The position numbers were made by a program, and so were the translations under genes. A stretch of DNA of 64,000 nt from Sphingomonas sp. H160509 (lineage in GTDB: Bacteria; Pseudomonadota; Alphaproteobacteria; Sphingomonadales; Sphingomonadaceae). Under the pieces are notes generated by a model. It was not told the DNA's origin, searched no databases, and worked only from the letters and a program-made list of their open reading frames with translations. Every line of letters begins with the position of its first letter. The first letter of the stretch is position 1. Of this stretch, positions 1 through 8,770 are shown one piece after another. Location: positions 643,001 to 707,000 of the forward strand of contig NZ_JAMXSR020000002.1 of assembly GCF_024124765.2 (NCBI RefSeq), in the 5' to 3' direction.

Positions 1-144
1 GCTAAAATCTCGTAAAGCCGGCGACGTTATCGCGACCTCGTTGCCGTATACGGCAGTTATCGCTCCCGACTAGAATTGTACGAAGACAAGTCAAGTCTTC
101 TTACTGATTTCGGGCGGTGAAAAAGTGTTCATGCGCACGGTGTG
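1..144. other. Intergenic sequence without a recognisable gene
   Basis: No convincing coding frame or RNA gene was seen here. It is less GC-rich than the flanking genes and runs into the inverted repeat at 145-215. The only neighbouring gene in the window (fadJ-like, minus strand) ends at 223, so this is its downstream side. Confidence 0.5.
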
Positions 145-215
145 CCCCCGCGCAAGCGGGGGCCCAGGTTCACGAACGGAGCGCTGCTTGACCCTGGGCC
201 CCCGCTTTCGCGGGG
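145..215. repeat. GC-rich intergenic inverted repeat, family 1-like
   Basis: Two arms of about 24 bases face each other. The left arm begins CCCCCGCGCAAGCGGGGG followed by CCCAGG; the right arm is CCTGGG followed by CCCCCGCTTTCGCGGGG. Each arm is itself a small hairpin. The architecture (hairpin, CCCAG core, spacer, mirror image) is that of the copies at 5968-6068 and 37679-37783, with a different hairpin sequence. It sits just downstream of the fadJ-like gene and could act as an mRNA end. Confidence 0.7.
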
Positions 216-222
216 AACAGTC

Positions 223-2555
223 TTAGTTCCGCAGGGGCTTGCCGGTTTGCAGCATGTGCACGACTCGCGCCTGCGTCCGCGGGTCCTTGACGCTCGCCAT
301 GAACGCGGCGCGCTCGAGGTCGAGCAACTGGTCCTCGGTCACGGTGTCGACAAGATCGGCCTCGCCGCCGGTCAGCACCTCGGCAAGGCGATCCGCGACG
401 ACGAGATCGTAGTCGGTCGCCATGCCCTTCTTGTGGAAGTCCGCCACTGCCATGTTCAGCCCCGTCCGGCCGCTCGCGCCCGCCAGTCGGAAGGTCGGCT
501 TCTCCGGCGCGACATAGCCGTCGACCAGCGACAGCGCCTTGGCCTTCGCATCCGCCAGCAACCGGTCGCGGTTCATCGTGATGCCGTCCGCCTTGCGCAG
601 GATCATCATCTCCTTCGCCTCCGCCGCCGACTTGGCGACCTGCGCGGTGGAGACCGCCTGGAACACCTTGGTCAGCACCGGCATCGGCCCGTTCGGCAGC
701 GTCCGCGACTTGGTCCAGCGATCGAGCATTTCGCCATTGCCGCCCCAGCCGGGGACGAGCCCGACGCCGCACTCGACGAGCCCTGCATAGGTCTCGGCAT
801 GCGCCTGCACCGCATCGGAGTGGAGCAGGATCTCGCACCCGCCGCCGAGCGCGAGCCCGGCCGGCGCGCTGACGACCGGGAAGGGCGCGTATTTGAGCGC
901 CTTGTACGCCTGTTGCCCGCCCGAGACGCTGGCCTCGACCATGTCCCACAGGCCGGCGCCGACCGCGAACATCGCTGCGCCCAGGTTCGCACCCGCCGAG
1001 AAGTTCGACGCCTCGTTATACACCACCAGCGCCTTGAAACGCTCGCGGACGACCGGGATCGCCTCGTTGATGAGCGCCACGACCTGATCGTCGAGCGCGT
1101 TCATTTTGGTGTGGAACTCGAGCGCCGCGACGCCGTCGCCGACATCCCAGAGCGACGCCGACAGGTTCGTGAGGATCGGCTGCGAACGGAGCTTGATGTC
1201 CTCCAGCAGCTCGACACCGTCCGCACGCGGCACGTCGGCATACTCGCCGCCAGCCGTGAGATACTGACGCTGGCCGTTCTCGACACGGTAGAACGGACGA
1301 TCGCCCGCGGTAGTCAGGATCGCCGGAACATCGCGACCTTCGGCAGCAAGGCGCGCGGCGAGCACACCCGGTCCCATCCGGTCGATCAGCTCAAACGGCC
1401 CGTACTTCCAGTTATAGCCGAGCTTCATCGCGTCATCGATCGCGACGATATCGTCCGCCGCCTCGCCGACCAGCATCGCCGCGTAGGACAGCGTGTTGCC
1501 GAGGATCGTCCACGCATAGGTACCGATCTTGCCGGGCTCCGCGATCAGCGCGGCGAGGTCCTTGCCGGTCTTGCCGGGCAACTCAGCGGGCTTCGCCTCG
1601 GGGCGGTACTCGCCGGTTGCGAGGTCGAGAGACAGCTTGGTCCGCGTCGCCTTGTCGAGATCGATAGAATCCACCCTTTCCTTTGCGGCCGGTGAACCCT
1701 TCCGCGATCATCTTGTCGACCAGCGGCAACTCGCGGACCGTATCGAAATACGGATCGCCTGCGGGCAGCGTGGACGAGAGGCTCTTCGACAGCAGCGGCA
1801 TCAGATCGACGCCGACGAGGTCGACCAGCCCGAAGATCCCGGTCTTCGGCACGCCCATCGGACGACCGCCGATCTGGTCGGCTTCCTCGACGGTCAGCCC
1901 CTGGTCCATCGCCGCGTTGATCGCGATCGCCAGCCAATAGGTGCCGATGCGGTTGGCGATGAAGCCCGGCGTGTCCTTTGCCCGCACGATCCGCTTGCCC
2001 ATGAAGCGATCGACGAAATCCTCGACCTTCTCGGCGACCGCGACGTCGGTGTGCTCACCGCGGACGATCTCGACCAGCCGCATGTAGCGCGGCGGGTTGA
2101 AGAAGTGCGTGATCAGGAAGTCGGCCTTGAACTGGTCCGAACGTCCCTCGACGAGGTTGCCGAGTGGGATCGTCGAGGTGTTCGACGACACTGCGGTGCC
2201 CGGACGCTTCAACGCCTCGAGCTTGGCGTAGAGCGACTGCTTGATATCGATTCGCTCGACGATTGCCTCGACGATCCAGTCGCACTCGGCGACTCGACCC
2301 AGATGATCGTCGATGTTGCCCGTCTCGACCAACTTGGCCGCACGCTTCGACATGAAGGGGGGCAGGGTCGGTCTTGAGCATTTTCGCGACCGCGCCCTTG
2401 GCCACCGCATCGCGGTCGTCACCCTCGGGCAGGTCGCGCGGTACGATGTCGAGCAGCAGTACCGGGATGCCGGCGTTCGCGACTTGCGCCGCAATCCCTG
2501 CGCCCATCACGCCTGCGCCGATGACGCAAACCTTCTTAACCTGATCAACCATCAT
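223..2555 (-). CDS. fadJ: 3-hydroxyacyl-CoA dehydrogenase / enoyl-CoA hydratase (FadJ/FadB-type), interrupted by two frame shifts
   Basis: Bifunctional beta-oxidation enzyme that hydrates enoyl-CoA and oxidises 3-hydroxyacyl-CoA with NAD+. The N-terminus carries the NAD-binding Rossmann motif [16 protein letters not shown]. The dehydrogenase domain follows ([37 protein letters not shown]), then a C-terminal crotonase-like domain ([27 protein letters not shown]). The dehydrogenase domain comes first, unlike the order in classical FadB. Full length is about 777 residues. Two shifts break the frame: one extra C in the run at about 2356-2361, and a second near 1675-1690 just after the [10 protein letters not shown] motif. 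The start (ATGATG, 2555) overlaps the upstream thiolase stop by 4 bp, so the two are translationally coupled and form an FadA/FadJ pair. Confidence 0.9.
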
Positions 2556-3691
2556 GCGCGCTCCAGCACCGTTGCGATGCCCTGACCGCCGCCGATGCAC
2601 TGGGTGGCCAGCGCGTAGCGGCCACCTTCACGCGACAAGAGCGCAGCCGCCTTGCCGACGATCCGCGCGCCAGTCGCACCGAGCGGATGGCCGATCGCGA
2701 TCGCACCGCCATCGAGGTTGATCGTCTTGTCCTTCAGGCCGAGGTCGCGGATGCAGGCGATCGCCTGGCTCGCGAACGCCTCGTTGATCTCGACCACGTC
2801 GAGGTCGGCGACGGTGATCCCGGCGCGCTCCAGCGCCTTCTTCGATGCACCGATTGGGCCAAGGCCCATCGTCTCGGGCGCGCAGCCCGACACACCGATC
2901 GACTTGATCCGCGCGAGGATCGTCAGGCCGTGCTTCTTCGCGAATTCTTCCGAGGTGACGAGCACCGCGGACGCGCCATCGGTCAGCGGCGACGACGTGC
3001 CGGCGGTCACAGACCCGTCCGCGCTGAACGCAGGCTTCAGGCCGGCGAGCGCTTCGGTCGTCGTGCCGGCGCGGATCGTGCCGTCCTGGCTGACCGGGCC
3101 CGCCTTCGTCTGGATCGTCACGATCTCGTCGGACAAGCGGCCATCGGCACGCGCCGCAGCGGCCTTGTCCTGGCTTTTCACTGCAAACGCGTCCTGCTCG
3201 GCGCGCGTGATCTGGTAATTGCGTGCTACGTTCTCGGCGGTCTCGCCCATGCCCATGTACGCGCCGGCGCTCTTCTTCGCGAGCTCGGGGTTGGGGGAGG
3301 GGGGTTGTAGCCGCCCATCGGCACGCGGCTCATCGATTCGAGGCCCGCGCAGATGAACGCCTCGCCGGCGCCCACCGCGATCTGGCCGTAGGCGATGTGG
3401 ATCGCGCTCATCGACGAGCCGCAAAAGCGGTTGACCGTCATGCCACCGACCGAGATCGGCAGGTCGGCGATCTGTGCGATCAGCTTGGCGACGTTGAGGC
3501 CCTGCTCGCCCTCGGGGAACGCGCAGCCGAGGATGATGTCCTCGATCTCGGCGGGATCGACGCCGGTCTTGTCGAGCAACCCGCGAGATCGTCTGCGCGG
3601 CGAGATCGTCCGGACGGACGCGGGCGAGCTCGCCCTTGCCGGCGAGGTGGAACGGCGAACGGGCGTACCCGGCGATGACGACGTTGGTCAC
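2552..3691 (-). CDS. fadA: Acetyl-CoA acyltransferase (thiolase), interrupted by three single-base insertions
   Basis: Thiolytic cleavage of 3-ketoacyl-CoA, the last step of beta-oxidation. The N-terminus reads [15 protein letters not shown]. The nucleophile-Cys region is [12 protein letters not shown], the [10 protein letters not shown] and [17 protein letters not shown] motifs carry the second active-site region, and CIGGGQG near the end holds the second Cys. One extra base near 3585 and two extra C/G in the runs near 3291-3302 move the middle third to another frame; removing all three restores one protein of about 380 residues. The GTG start at 3691 has AGAGG about 8 bases upstream. It is first in a two-gene unit with the fadJ-like gene and divergent from the ligase at 3811. 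Confidence 0.9.
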   Translation of the reverse strand: MTNVVIAGYARSPFHLAGKGELARVRPDDLAAQTISRVARQDRRRSRRDRGHHPRLRVPRGRAGPQRRQADRTDRRPADLGRWHDGQPLLRLVDERDPHRLRPDRGGRRRGVHLRGPRIDEPRADGRLQPPSPNPELAKKSAGAYMGMGETAENVARNYQITRAEQDAFAVKSQDKAAAARADGRLSDEIVTIQTKAGPVSQDGTIRAGTTTEALAGLKPAFSADGSVTAGTSSPLTDGASAVLVTSEEFAKKHGLTILARIKSIGVSGCAPETMGLGPIGASKKALERAGITVADLDVVEINEAFASQAIACIRDLGLKDKTINLDGGAIAIGHPLGATGARIVGKAAALLSREGGRYALATQCIGGGQGIATVLERA

Positions 3692-3743
3692 GATGATCCT
3701 CTCATATTGCGGTCGACCCGGTTAACGCTTGCGGGTTACCCTT

Positions 3744-3776
3744 AAGGTGCGATACCTCACCTTTACGTCAAGGTGA
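3744..3776. promoter_or_regulatory. Operator candidate in the divergent fadA / acyl-CoA ligase promoter
   Basis: Positions 3757-3776 read TCACCTTTACGTCAAGGTGA, a 20-bp palindrome with a single mismatched pair and a central ACGT. Just upstream, AAGGTG (3744-3749) gives a second overlapping inverted repeat with CACCTT (3758-3763). The site lies in the 119-bp gap between the divergent starts at 3691 and 3811. MerR-family regulators such as LiuR bind palindromes in promoters of acyl-CoA catabolic genes, and a MerR gene lies at the end of this locus (5506-5899). That it binds here is inference. Confidence 0.55.
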
Positions 3777-3810
3777 AGCGGCCGACAATATGGCTTACGC
3801 ACACTGAGCA

Positions 3811-5509
3811 ATGGAGAGCGAGATGCAGGACACTTCCGGGGGCAAGGCGATCGGCGTTCCGCTGCTGGGCGAGCCGCGGCTGCTGGGCGACATGCTCGAC
3901 CTGTCGGTGCAGCGGTTCGGGTCGCGCAACGTGCTCGACTTCATGGGCCGGACGCTGACCTATGCCGAGCTGGGCGAGTCGGTAGATCGGGCGGCGCGGG
4001 GACTCCAAGATCTCGGCGTCGTGAAGGGCACGCGCGTCGCGCTATGCCTGCCGAACACGCCTTATTATCCGATCCTGTTCTTCGCGATCCTCAAGGCGGG
4101 CGGCGTCGTCGTCAACGTCAACCCGCTCTATGTCGAGCGCGAGCTGGCGCACCTCCTCGAAGATTCGGGCGCGACGATCATCGCCACCTGCGACATCGCC
4201 GAGATCCACGCGCGCGTACTGAAGGTCGCGGGGCAGATGGGCGTGAAGCACGTCATCACCTGTCCGATCGCCGGCGCGTTGCCGACATTGAAGTCGATCG
4301 CCTACCGCATCTTCAAGCGCGCCGAGATTGGTCATGCGCCCAGCGACGCACGGCATTCGACGTTCGATGTGCTGCTCAAAGCGAAGGGCGCGCCTGCTCC
4401 GGTCCCTGTCTCCCCGGACGAGGTTGCGGTGCTGCAATATACCGGCGGGACGACCGGCGAGCCCAAGGCGGCGATGCTCAGCCACGCCAATCTCGTCGCG
4501 AACGCCGATGCGATGGTCGTGTTCGTCGGCGGCGAGCAGCCGCACCAGGACCGCGTGCTTGGCGCGCTGCCGCTGTTCCACGTCTTCGCGCTGACCACCG
4601 TGCTGACCTATTCGATCCGCACCGGCGCGGAGATGATCCTGCTGCCGCGCTTCGAACTGCAGCAACTGCTCAAGACGATCGAGCGGACCAAGCCGAGCTA
4701 TTTCCCCGCGGTGCCGACGATCTACGCCGCGATCACCACCGCGGCCGAGACCCAGAAGATCGACCTGTCCTCGATCCACGCCTGCATTTCGGGCGGTGCG
4801 CCGCTGCCGGCAGAGGTGCGGATCGCGTTCGAGGCGGCAACCGGTGCGAAGCTTTGCGAGGGGTATGGCCTGTCGGAGGCTTCGCCGATCATCACCTGCA
4901 ATCCGATCGATGGTCTCAACAAGCCAGGCTCCGCGGGGCTGCCCTTTCCCGGCACGACGATCGAGATTCGTGACCGCGAGGACCCGACCCGGCTGCTGCC
5001 CGTAGGCGAGAATGGCGAGATCTGCGCGCGTGGACCGCAGATCACGCAGGGCTATTGGCACAAGCCCGCCGCCACTGCCGACCTGTTCGCGGACGGCGCG
5101 CTGCGCACCGGCGACGTGGGGCACCTCGATGCGGACGGCTACCTGTTCATCGTCGACCGGATCAAGGATTTGATCCTCGCCGGCGGCTACAACGTCTATC
5201 CGCGCGTGATCGAGGAAGCTTTGTACGAACACCCCGCGGTTCTCGAAGCGGTGGTGATCGGCGTGCCCGACAAGTACCGCGGCCAAGCGCCGAAAGCGTT
5301 CGTCGTACTGGCCGAAGGTGCGGTCGCTACCCCGCTCGAACTGCGCGATTTTCTGCGCGACAAGATCAGCAAGATCGAGCTTCCCCGCGAGGTCGAAATC
5401 CGCGACAGTCTCCCCAAGACGCTGATCGGCAAGCTATCCAAAAAAGGAACTTGTCGCTGAAGAGACCGCAAAGGCGGCGGCGTCGGAGGCGAGGGGAGTG
5501 GACGCGTGA
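3811..5509 (+). CDS. Long-chain fatty acid / acyl-CoA ligase (AMP-binding), 3' end shifted by one base
   Basis: ATP-dependent activation of a carboxylic acid to its CoA thioester. The AMP-binding P-loop motif is LQYTGGTTGEPKAAMLSH. The adenylate-binding region reads EGYGLSEASP, followed by LRTGDVGHLD, the hinge DRIKDLILAGGYNVYPR, and a C-terminal PKTLIGKLSKK with the catalytic Lys. As written, translation stops at 5460. Removing one G from AAAAAAGG at 5440-5447 continues the frame through ELVAEETAKAAASEA to a TGA at 5507-5509. That stop overlaps the GTG of the MerR gene by 4 bp, which supports the correction. It is divergent from the thiolase and probably feeds substrate to the fadA/fadJ products. 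Confidence 0.88.
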
Positions 5510-5899
5510 ACGACCGACAGGACGATCTTACCGGCATACAGGAAGTCTCGCGCATGCTTGGCGTGAGCGCGCGGACGCTGCGGTTCTACGAGGACAAGGG
5601 GCTGATCGAGCCCTGCCGGATCGGCACGACGCGGGTCTACACGCGGCGCGAGGTCGCGCGGATGCAGCTGATCCTGCGCGGAAAACGTCTCGGTTTCACG
5701 CTGCGCGACATCGAGGGAGTTCCTCGATCTTTACGACGCCGACCCGCAGCATGTTGAACAGATGCGCGCGCTGGCGGAACGGTGTCGCCAGCGGATCGAC
5801 CTGCTCGACGCGCAACGCGAGGCGATCGTTCAGACGCGGGATGAGTTGGAGAAGATCGAGCAGGAGGCTCTCGCGCGGATTCCGGCGGGGACGGTCTAG
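5506..5899 (+). CDS. MerR-family transcriptional regulator, interrupted by one inserted base
   Basis: DNA-binding regulator of about 130 residues. The N-terminal winged helix-turn-helix reads VSRMLGVSARTLRFYEDKGL, then RVYTRREVARMQLILRGKRL, typical of MerR proteins. One extra G at 5715-5717 shifts the frame after LRDIE. The continuation EFLDLYDADPQHVEQM and a coiled C-terminal helix (LAERCRQRIDLLDAQREAI) run to TAG at 5899. No effector-binding Cys cluster is visible, so it is not a metal sensor of the CueR/MerR type. The context with fatty-acid genes makes a LiuR-like regulator of acyl-CoA catabolism the best guess. The GTG start overlaps the ligase stop. Confidence 0.82.
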
Positions 5900-5921
5900 G
5901 GCCTACGAGACGCGACCGCCC

Positions 5922-5972
5922 TGAAACTGCACCACCCTTCGAAACTGCACCACCCTCGAAACTGCACCACCC
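5922..5972. repeat. Three tandem copies of a 17-base unit
   Basis: GAAACTGCACCACCC occurs three times in a row, separated by only one or two bases (T/C variations). The last copy merges into the family-1 palindrome that starts at about 5968. It lies immediately after the MerR gene stop. Confidence 0.8.
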
Positions 5973-6068
5973 CGGCGAAGGCCGGGGCCCAGTTGGAGAG
6001 GTGGCAATAACGAGGCGCATCGCGGGTCAGCAACGTCCCCAACTGGACCCCGGCCTCCGCCGGGGCGG
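5968..6068. repeat. Intergenic inverted repeat, family 1
   Basis: The left arm, CCCCGGCGAAGGCCGGGG then CCCAGTTGG, is mirrored by CCAACTGG then ACCCCGGCCTCCGCCGGGG. A spacer of about 45 bases separates them, containing GGCAATAACGAGGCGCA and CAACGTCC. The copy at 37679-37783 has the same arms and a clearly related spacer, so this is one dispersed element, not two chance hairpins. Confidence 0.85.
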
Positions 6069-6100
6069 GGTTTGTCGGTGTGATCGAGGAGCGTGTAGAA

Positions 6101-6225
6101 TCCTCACCCGCCAGGGGGAGGTGGCTGGCACTTGCCAGACAGAGGGGGAGGACACGGAAACTGATGTTCCGTGTCCTCCCCCCTCCGCCACCTTCGGTGC
6201 CACCTCTCCCCTTGCGGGGGAGGAT
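6101..6225 (+). repeat. MITE-like intergenic element, family 2, copy A
   Basis: A 125-bp element. Its ends are imperfect inverted repeats (TCCTCACCCGCCAGGGGGAG at the left; CTCTCCCCTTGCGGGGGAGGA at the right). The interior holds GGTGGCTGGCACTTGCCAGAC and an inner hairpin GGACACGGAA/TTCCGTGTCC. The same element, reversed, is at 45831-45956. No coding capacity and no transposase are present. Confidence 0.8.
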
Positions 6226-6245
6226 CGGGAGTCCGCCCCCGAAGC

Positions 6246-8721
6246 TTAAAGCCCCACCACGCCGCCATCGGTCTTGGTGATCACGATCGTCGCGGACCGC
6301 GGCCGTGACGGCGTCGTCACCGCGCCCGCCTGGTTGGCAGGCCAGCTGCTCGTGATGTTCGTCGGCCCGCCATTCTCGCCGGGATGCTGGATGTTCACGA
6401 ACAGCGACCGGCCGTCCGGCGTCGTATGGATACCGGTGATCTCGCACTCCTTGGGCCCGACCAGGAAGCGGCGGAGCGCCGCCCCCGGAGCCTTGCCGAC
6501 GCGCGTCGTCACTGAGCCGGTTGCCGCACCAATCGTGTTGGTCACCGTCCGCGTGCCGCCATCGTTGACGATCCCCGGCACCGACGCGAGCAGCATGCAG
6601 TTGGTAACGTCTGTGAATGCGCCGTCGTCGGTCTCGATCCACATCACTGGTGCGATCGTCCCCGAGGCGTTGCTCGGCAGGCCGAACCACAGGCCGTCCG
6701 GCGACGAGAAGTCGTTGGTCGCATCGAGACCCGACAGGTTGATGTTGGTCGCATCCAGATCGGAGCCGGCACCGAACGCATAGATGTCCCAAGCGAACGT
6801 CGTTGCCTCGGATGTGTCACCGGTCTCGCGCAGGCGGATGATGTGGCCGTTGGCGTTACCCGTGGTCTGGCCGCCCGTGGTCTTGGGATCGACATAAGCG
6901 CGCGGGTTGGGGGCGTCCGCGGTAGCCACCGTCCGCGACGAGTTGTTGGTGAGCGTGCAATACATCTCGCCGGTCGCCGGGTTCACCGCCGTCCATTCCG
7001 GACGATCCATCCGCGTCGCACCCAGCGCATCCGCTGCCAGTCGCGTGTTGATCAGCACATCGACCTGGCTCGAGAACGGATAGGCTGCGTTGGCCGAGGT
7101 GAGGGGCCCCTGGCCGAACACCAGTGGGAGCCACTGACCGCTGCCATCCGCCGCGAGCTTCGCAACATAAAGCGTTCCTGCGTCGAGATACTTGTCACCG
7201 ATTGCGAGACGGTTCGCGGCCGTCGCATCCGCAGCCGACCAGGGCGTCGCCGATACGAACTTGTAGATATACTCGTTCTGCGCGTCGTCGCCCATGTAGA
7301 AGGCCGGCTTCACGCCCGCGATCGTCCGGCCGATTTGGCAGCCTTCGTGGTTCATGCGACCGAGCGCGGTCCGCTTGCGCGGCGTCGAAGCTGCGTCGAA
7401 CGGATCGATCTCGACCACCCAGCCGTACTGGAAGATCTCGTTGCGGAAATCGCCCGTGCCGTCGGCCGGCGCGCTGGCCTGTGCGGTGATGTTCCAGCGC
7501 GAATAGATCGTGCTGGTCGTGTCGGCTGGCGTGACCGTCGACCAGCCATAGTTACCGCCGGTGTTGCTCTCGCCCTTGCCGTAGCGCGTCAGCGAGGTGT
7601 TCGCCTTGACGCCCACGGGACCAGTTGCCGCGCGCCGCGCCGCGTCGCCGACCTCACGCTTGAAATAGCCGACCCAGTTCTCTTCGTTCGTCAGGTACGT
7701 GTGCCAAGGCATTGTACCGTTGGCGCAATTGTTGATCGTGCCGCGGCCCGTGGTGGCGTCGGGCGAATAGCGCGTCTTGAGGCTGTCGGCGCCACGCACC
7801 GGCCCCGAAAAGCTCATCGGCGTCAGTGGTGTGATGCGGCGATTGAACGACGAGGCAGTCGTGTAGCTCCAAGCGGCGGCGCGGTTGACCTCGATCACCG
7901 AAACGCCGTGGCACTCCATCTCCTTCAGCGCTTCCGCCTCGGGACGGACGCCGGCGGTGGTGGTCGGGCCGTTCGGATGCAAATAGGCCTGGGTGATGTT
8001 CTCGTGGTTGAGCACGAGCAGGCCGCGCGTGTTGCCGTTGGCGTCCGGCGTACCGGTGGCGGACATGCCGAAATAGCTCATGCCGTCATGATGATCGCCC
8101 GCGCGCTTCGAGAAGGTCGCATCGGTACCGTCATTGGCATACGCGCCAACGCCGCTGCCGATCGGATCGCCGAGCCGGTACAAGACCGTCACCGCATAAC
8201 CCGCAGGCACTGCAACGACATCAGCGAGGCTCTTCGCAACGGCCGTGAAGCCTAACGAGGCCCGCGCCGACGGTCACGCTGGTCGTCGCGCTGACCGAAC
8301 CGCTGGCTGATACCGCGGTGAACTGGAAGCTGAGGACGGTACCGGCAGCAGCACCCGGTACGACGAAGGTCGCGGTGGCGGTCGAGGCACCGGCGAGCGT
8401 CACGGCGGGGCCGGCAGTCTGGGTCCAGGTTACGCTGTCGACCTGGCCGATCGCTGCGCCGGTCAGCGTCGCGACGCGGCCCGCGGTCGAGCTGCCGCCG
8501 GCGGTCGCCGTCACCGTGACGGGGCTCGAGCCGTTGCCGTCATTGTCGTCGTCGCAGCCGGTCAGCAACATGCCGCCGAACACCGCCGCGGCGGTTGCGG
8601 ACATGCCGCCCATCAAGGTCTGGCGACGCGAGTAACGCGACTCGATCAGGTCGTTGATATGCGGATTGGCTGTCGGGTTGGTATCGATATCGCCGTCGGT
8701 ATAGATGGTCTCGAACGTCAT
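6246..8721 (-). CDS. phoX: PhoX-family (DUF839) alkaline phosphatase, Tat-exported lipoprotein, interrupted by one inserted base
   Basis: Exported phosphomonoesterase of about 825 residues. After about 30 residues comes a twin-arginine signal (SRRQTLMGGMSA) ending in a lipobox, LLTGC, so a lipid anchor is likely. The next 110 residues form a PKD/REJ-like beta domain (VTWTQTAGPAVTLAGAS, LSFQFTAVSASGS). The catalytic part follows, with the family-typical start LGFTAVAKSLADVVAVPAGY, then YRLGDPIGSG and VLNHENITQAYLHPNG. One extra base at about 8259-8263 breaks the frame between the PKD-like and catalytic domains. It lies 50 bp downstream of a TonB receptor on the same strand, probably one Pho-controlled operon. 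Confidence 0.88.
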
Positions 8722-8770
8722 GCTTGGTCCCCCCGGGGATGGTTGCGTGGTGTGTAACGGTGCGTGGAAA

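Noticed and set aside
142..1695. Long plus-strand open frame opposite the fadJ-like gene
   Set aside because: It has an Arg/Val/Asp/Leu-rich shadow composition and no motif, while the opposite strand carries clear FadJ motifs. GC-rich DNA commonly leaves such antisense frames open.
6843..8255. Plus-strand frame opposite phoX
   Set aside because: It is a shadow of the PhoX coding strand with no recognisable domain or ribosome site.
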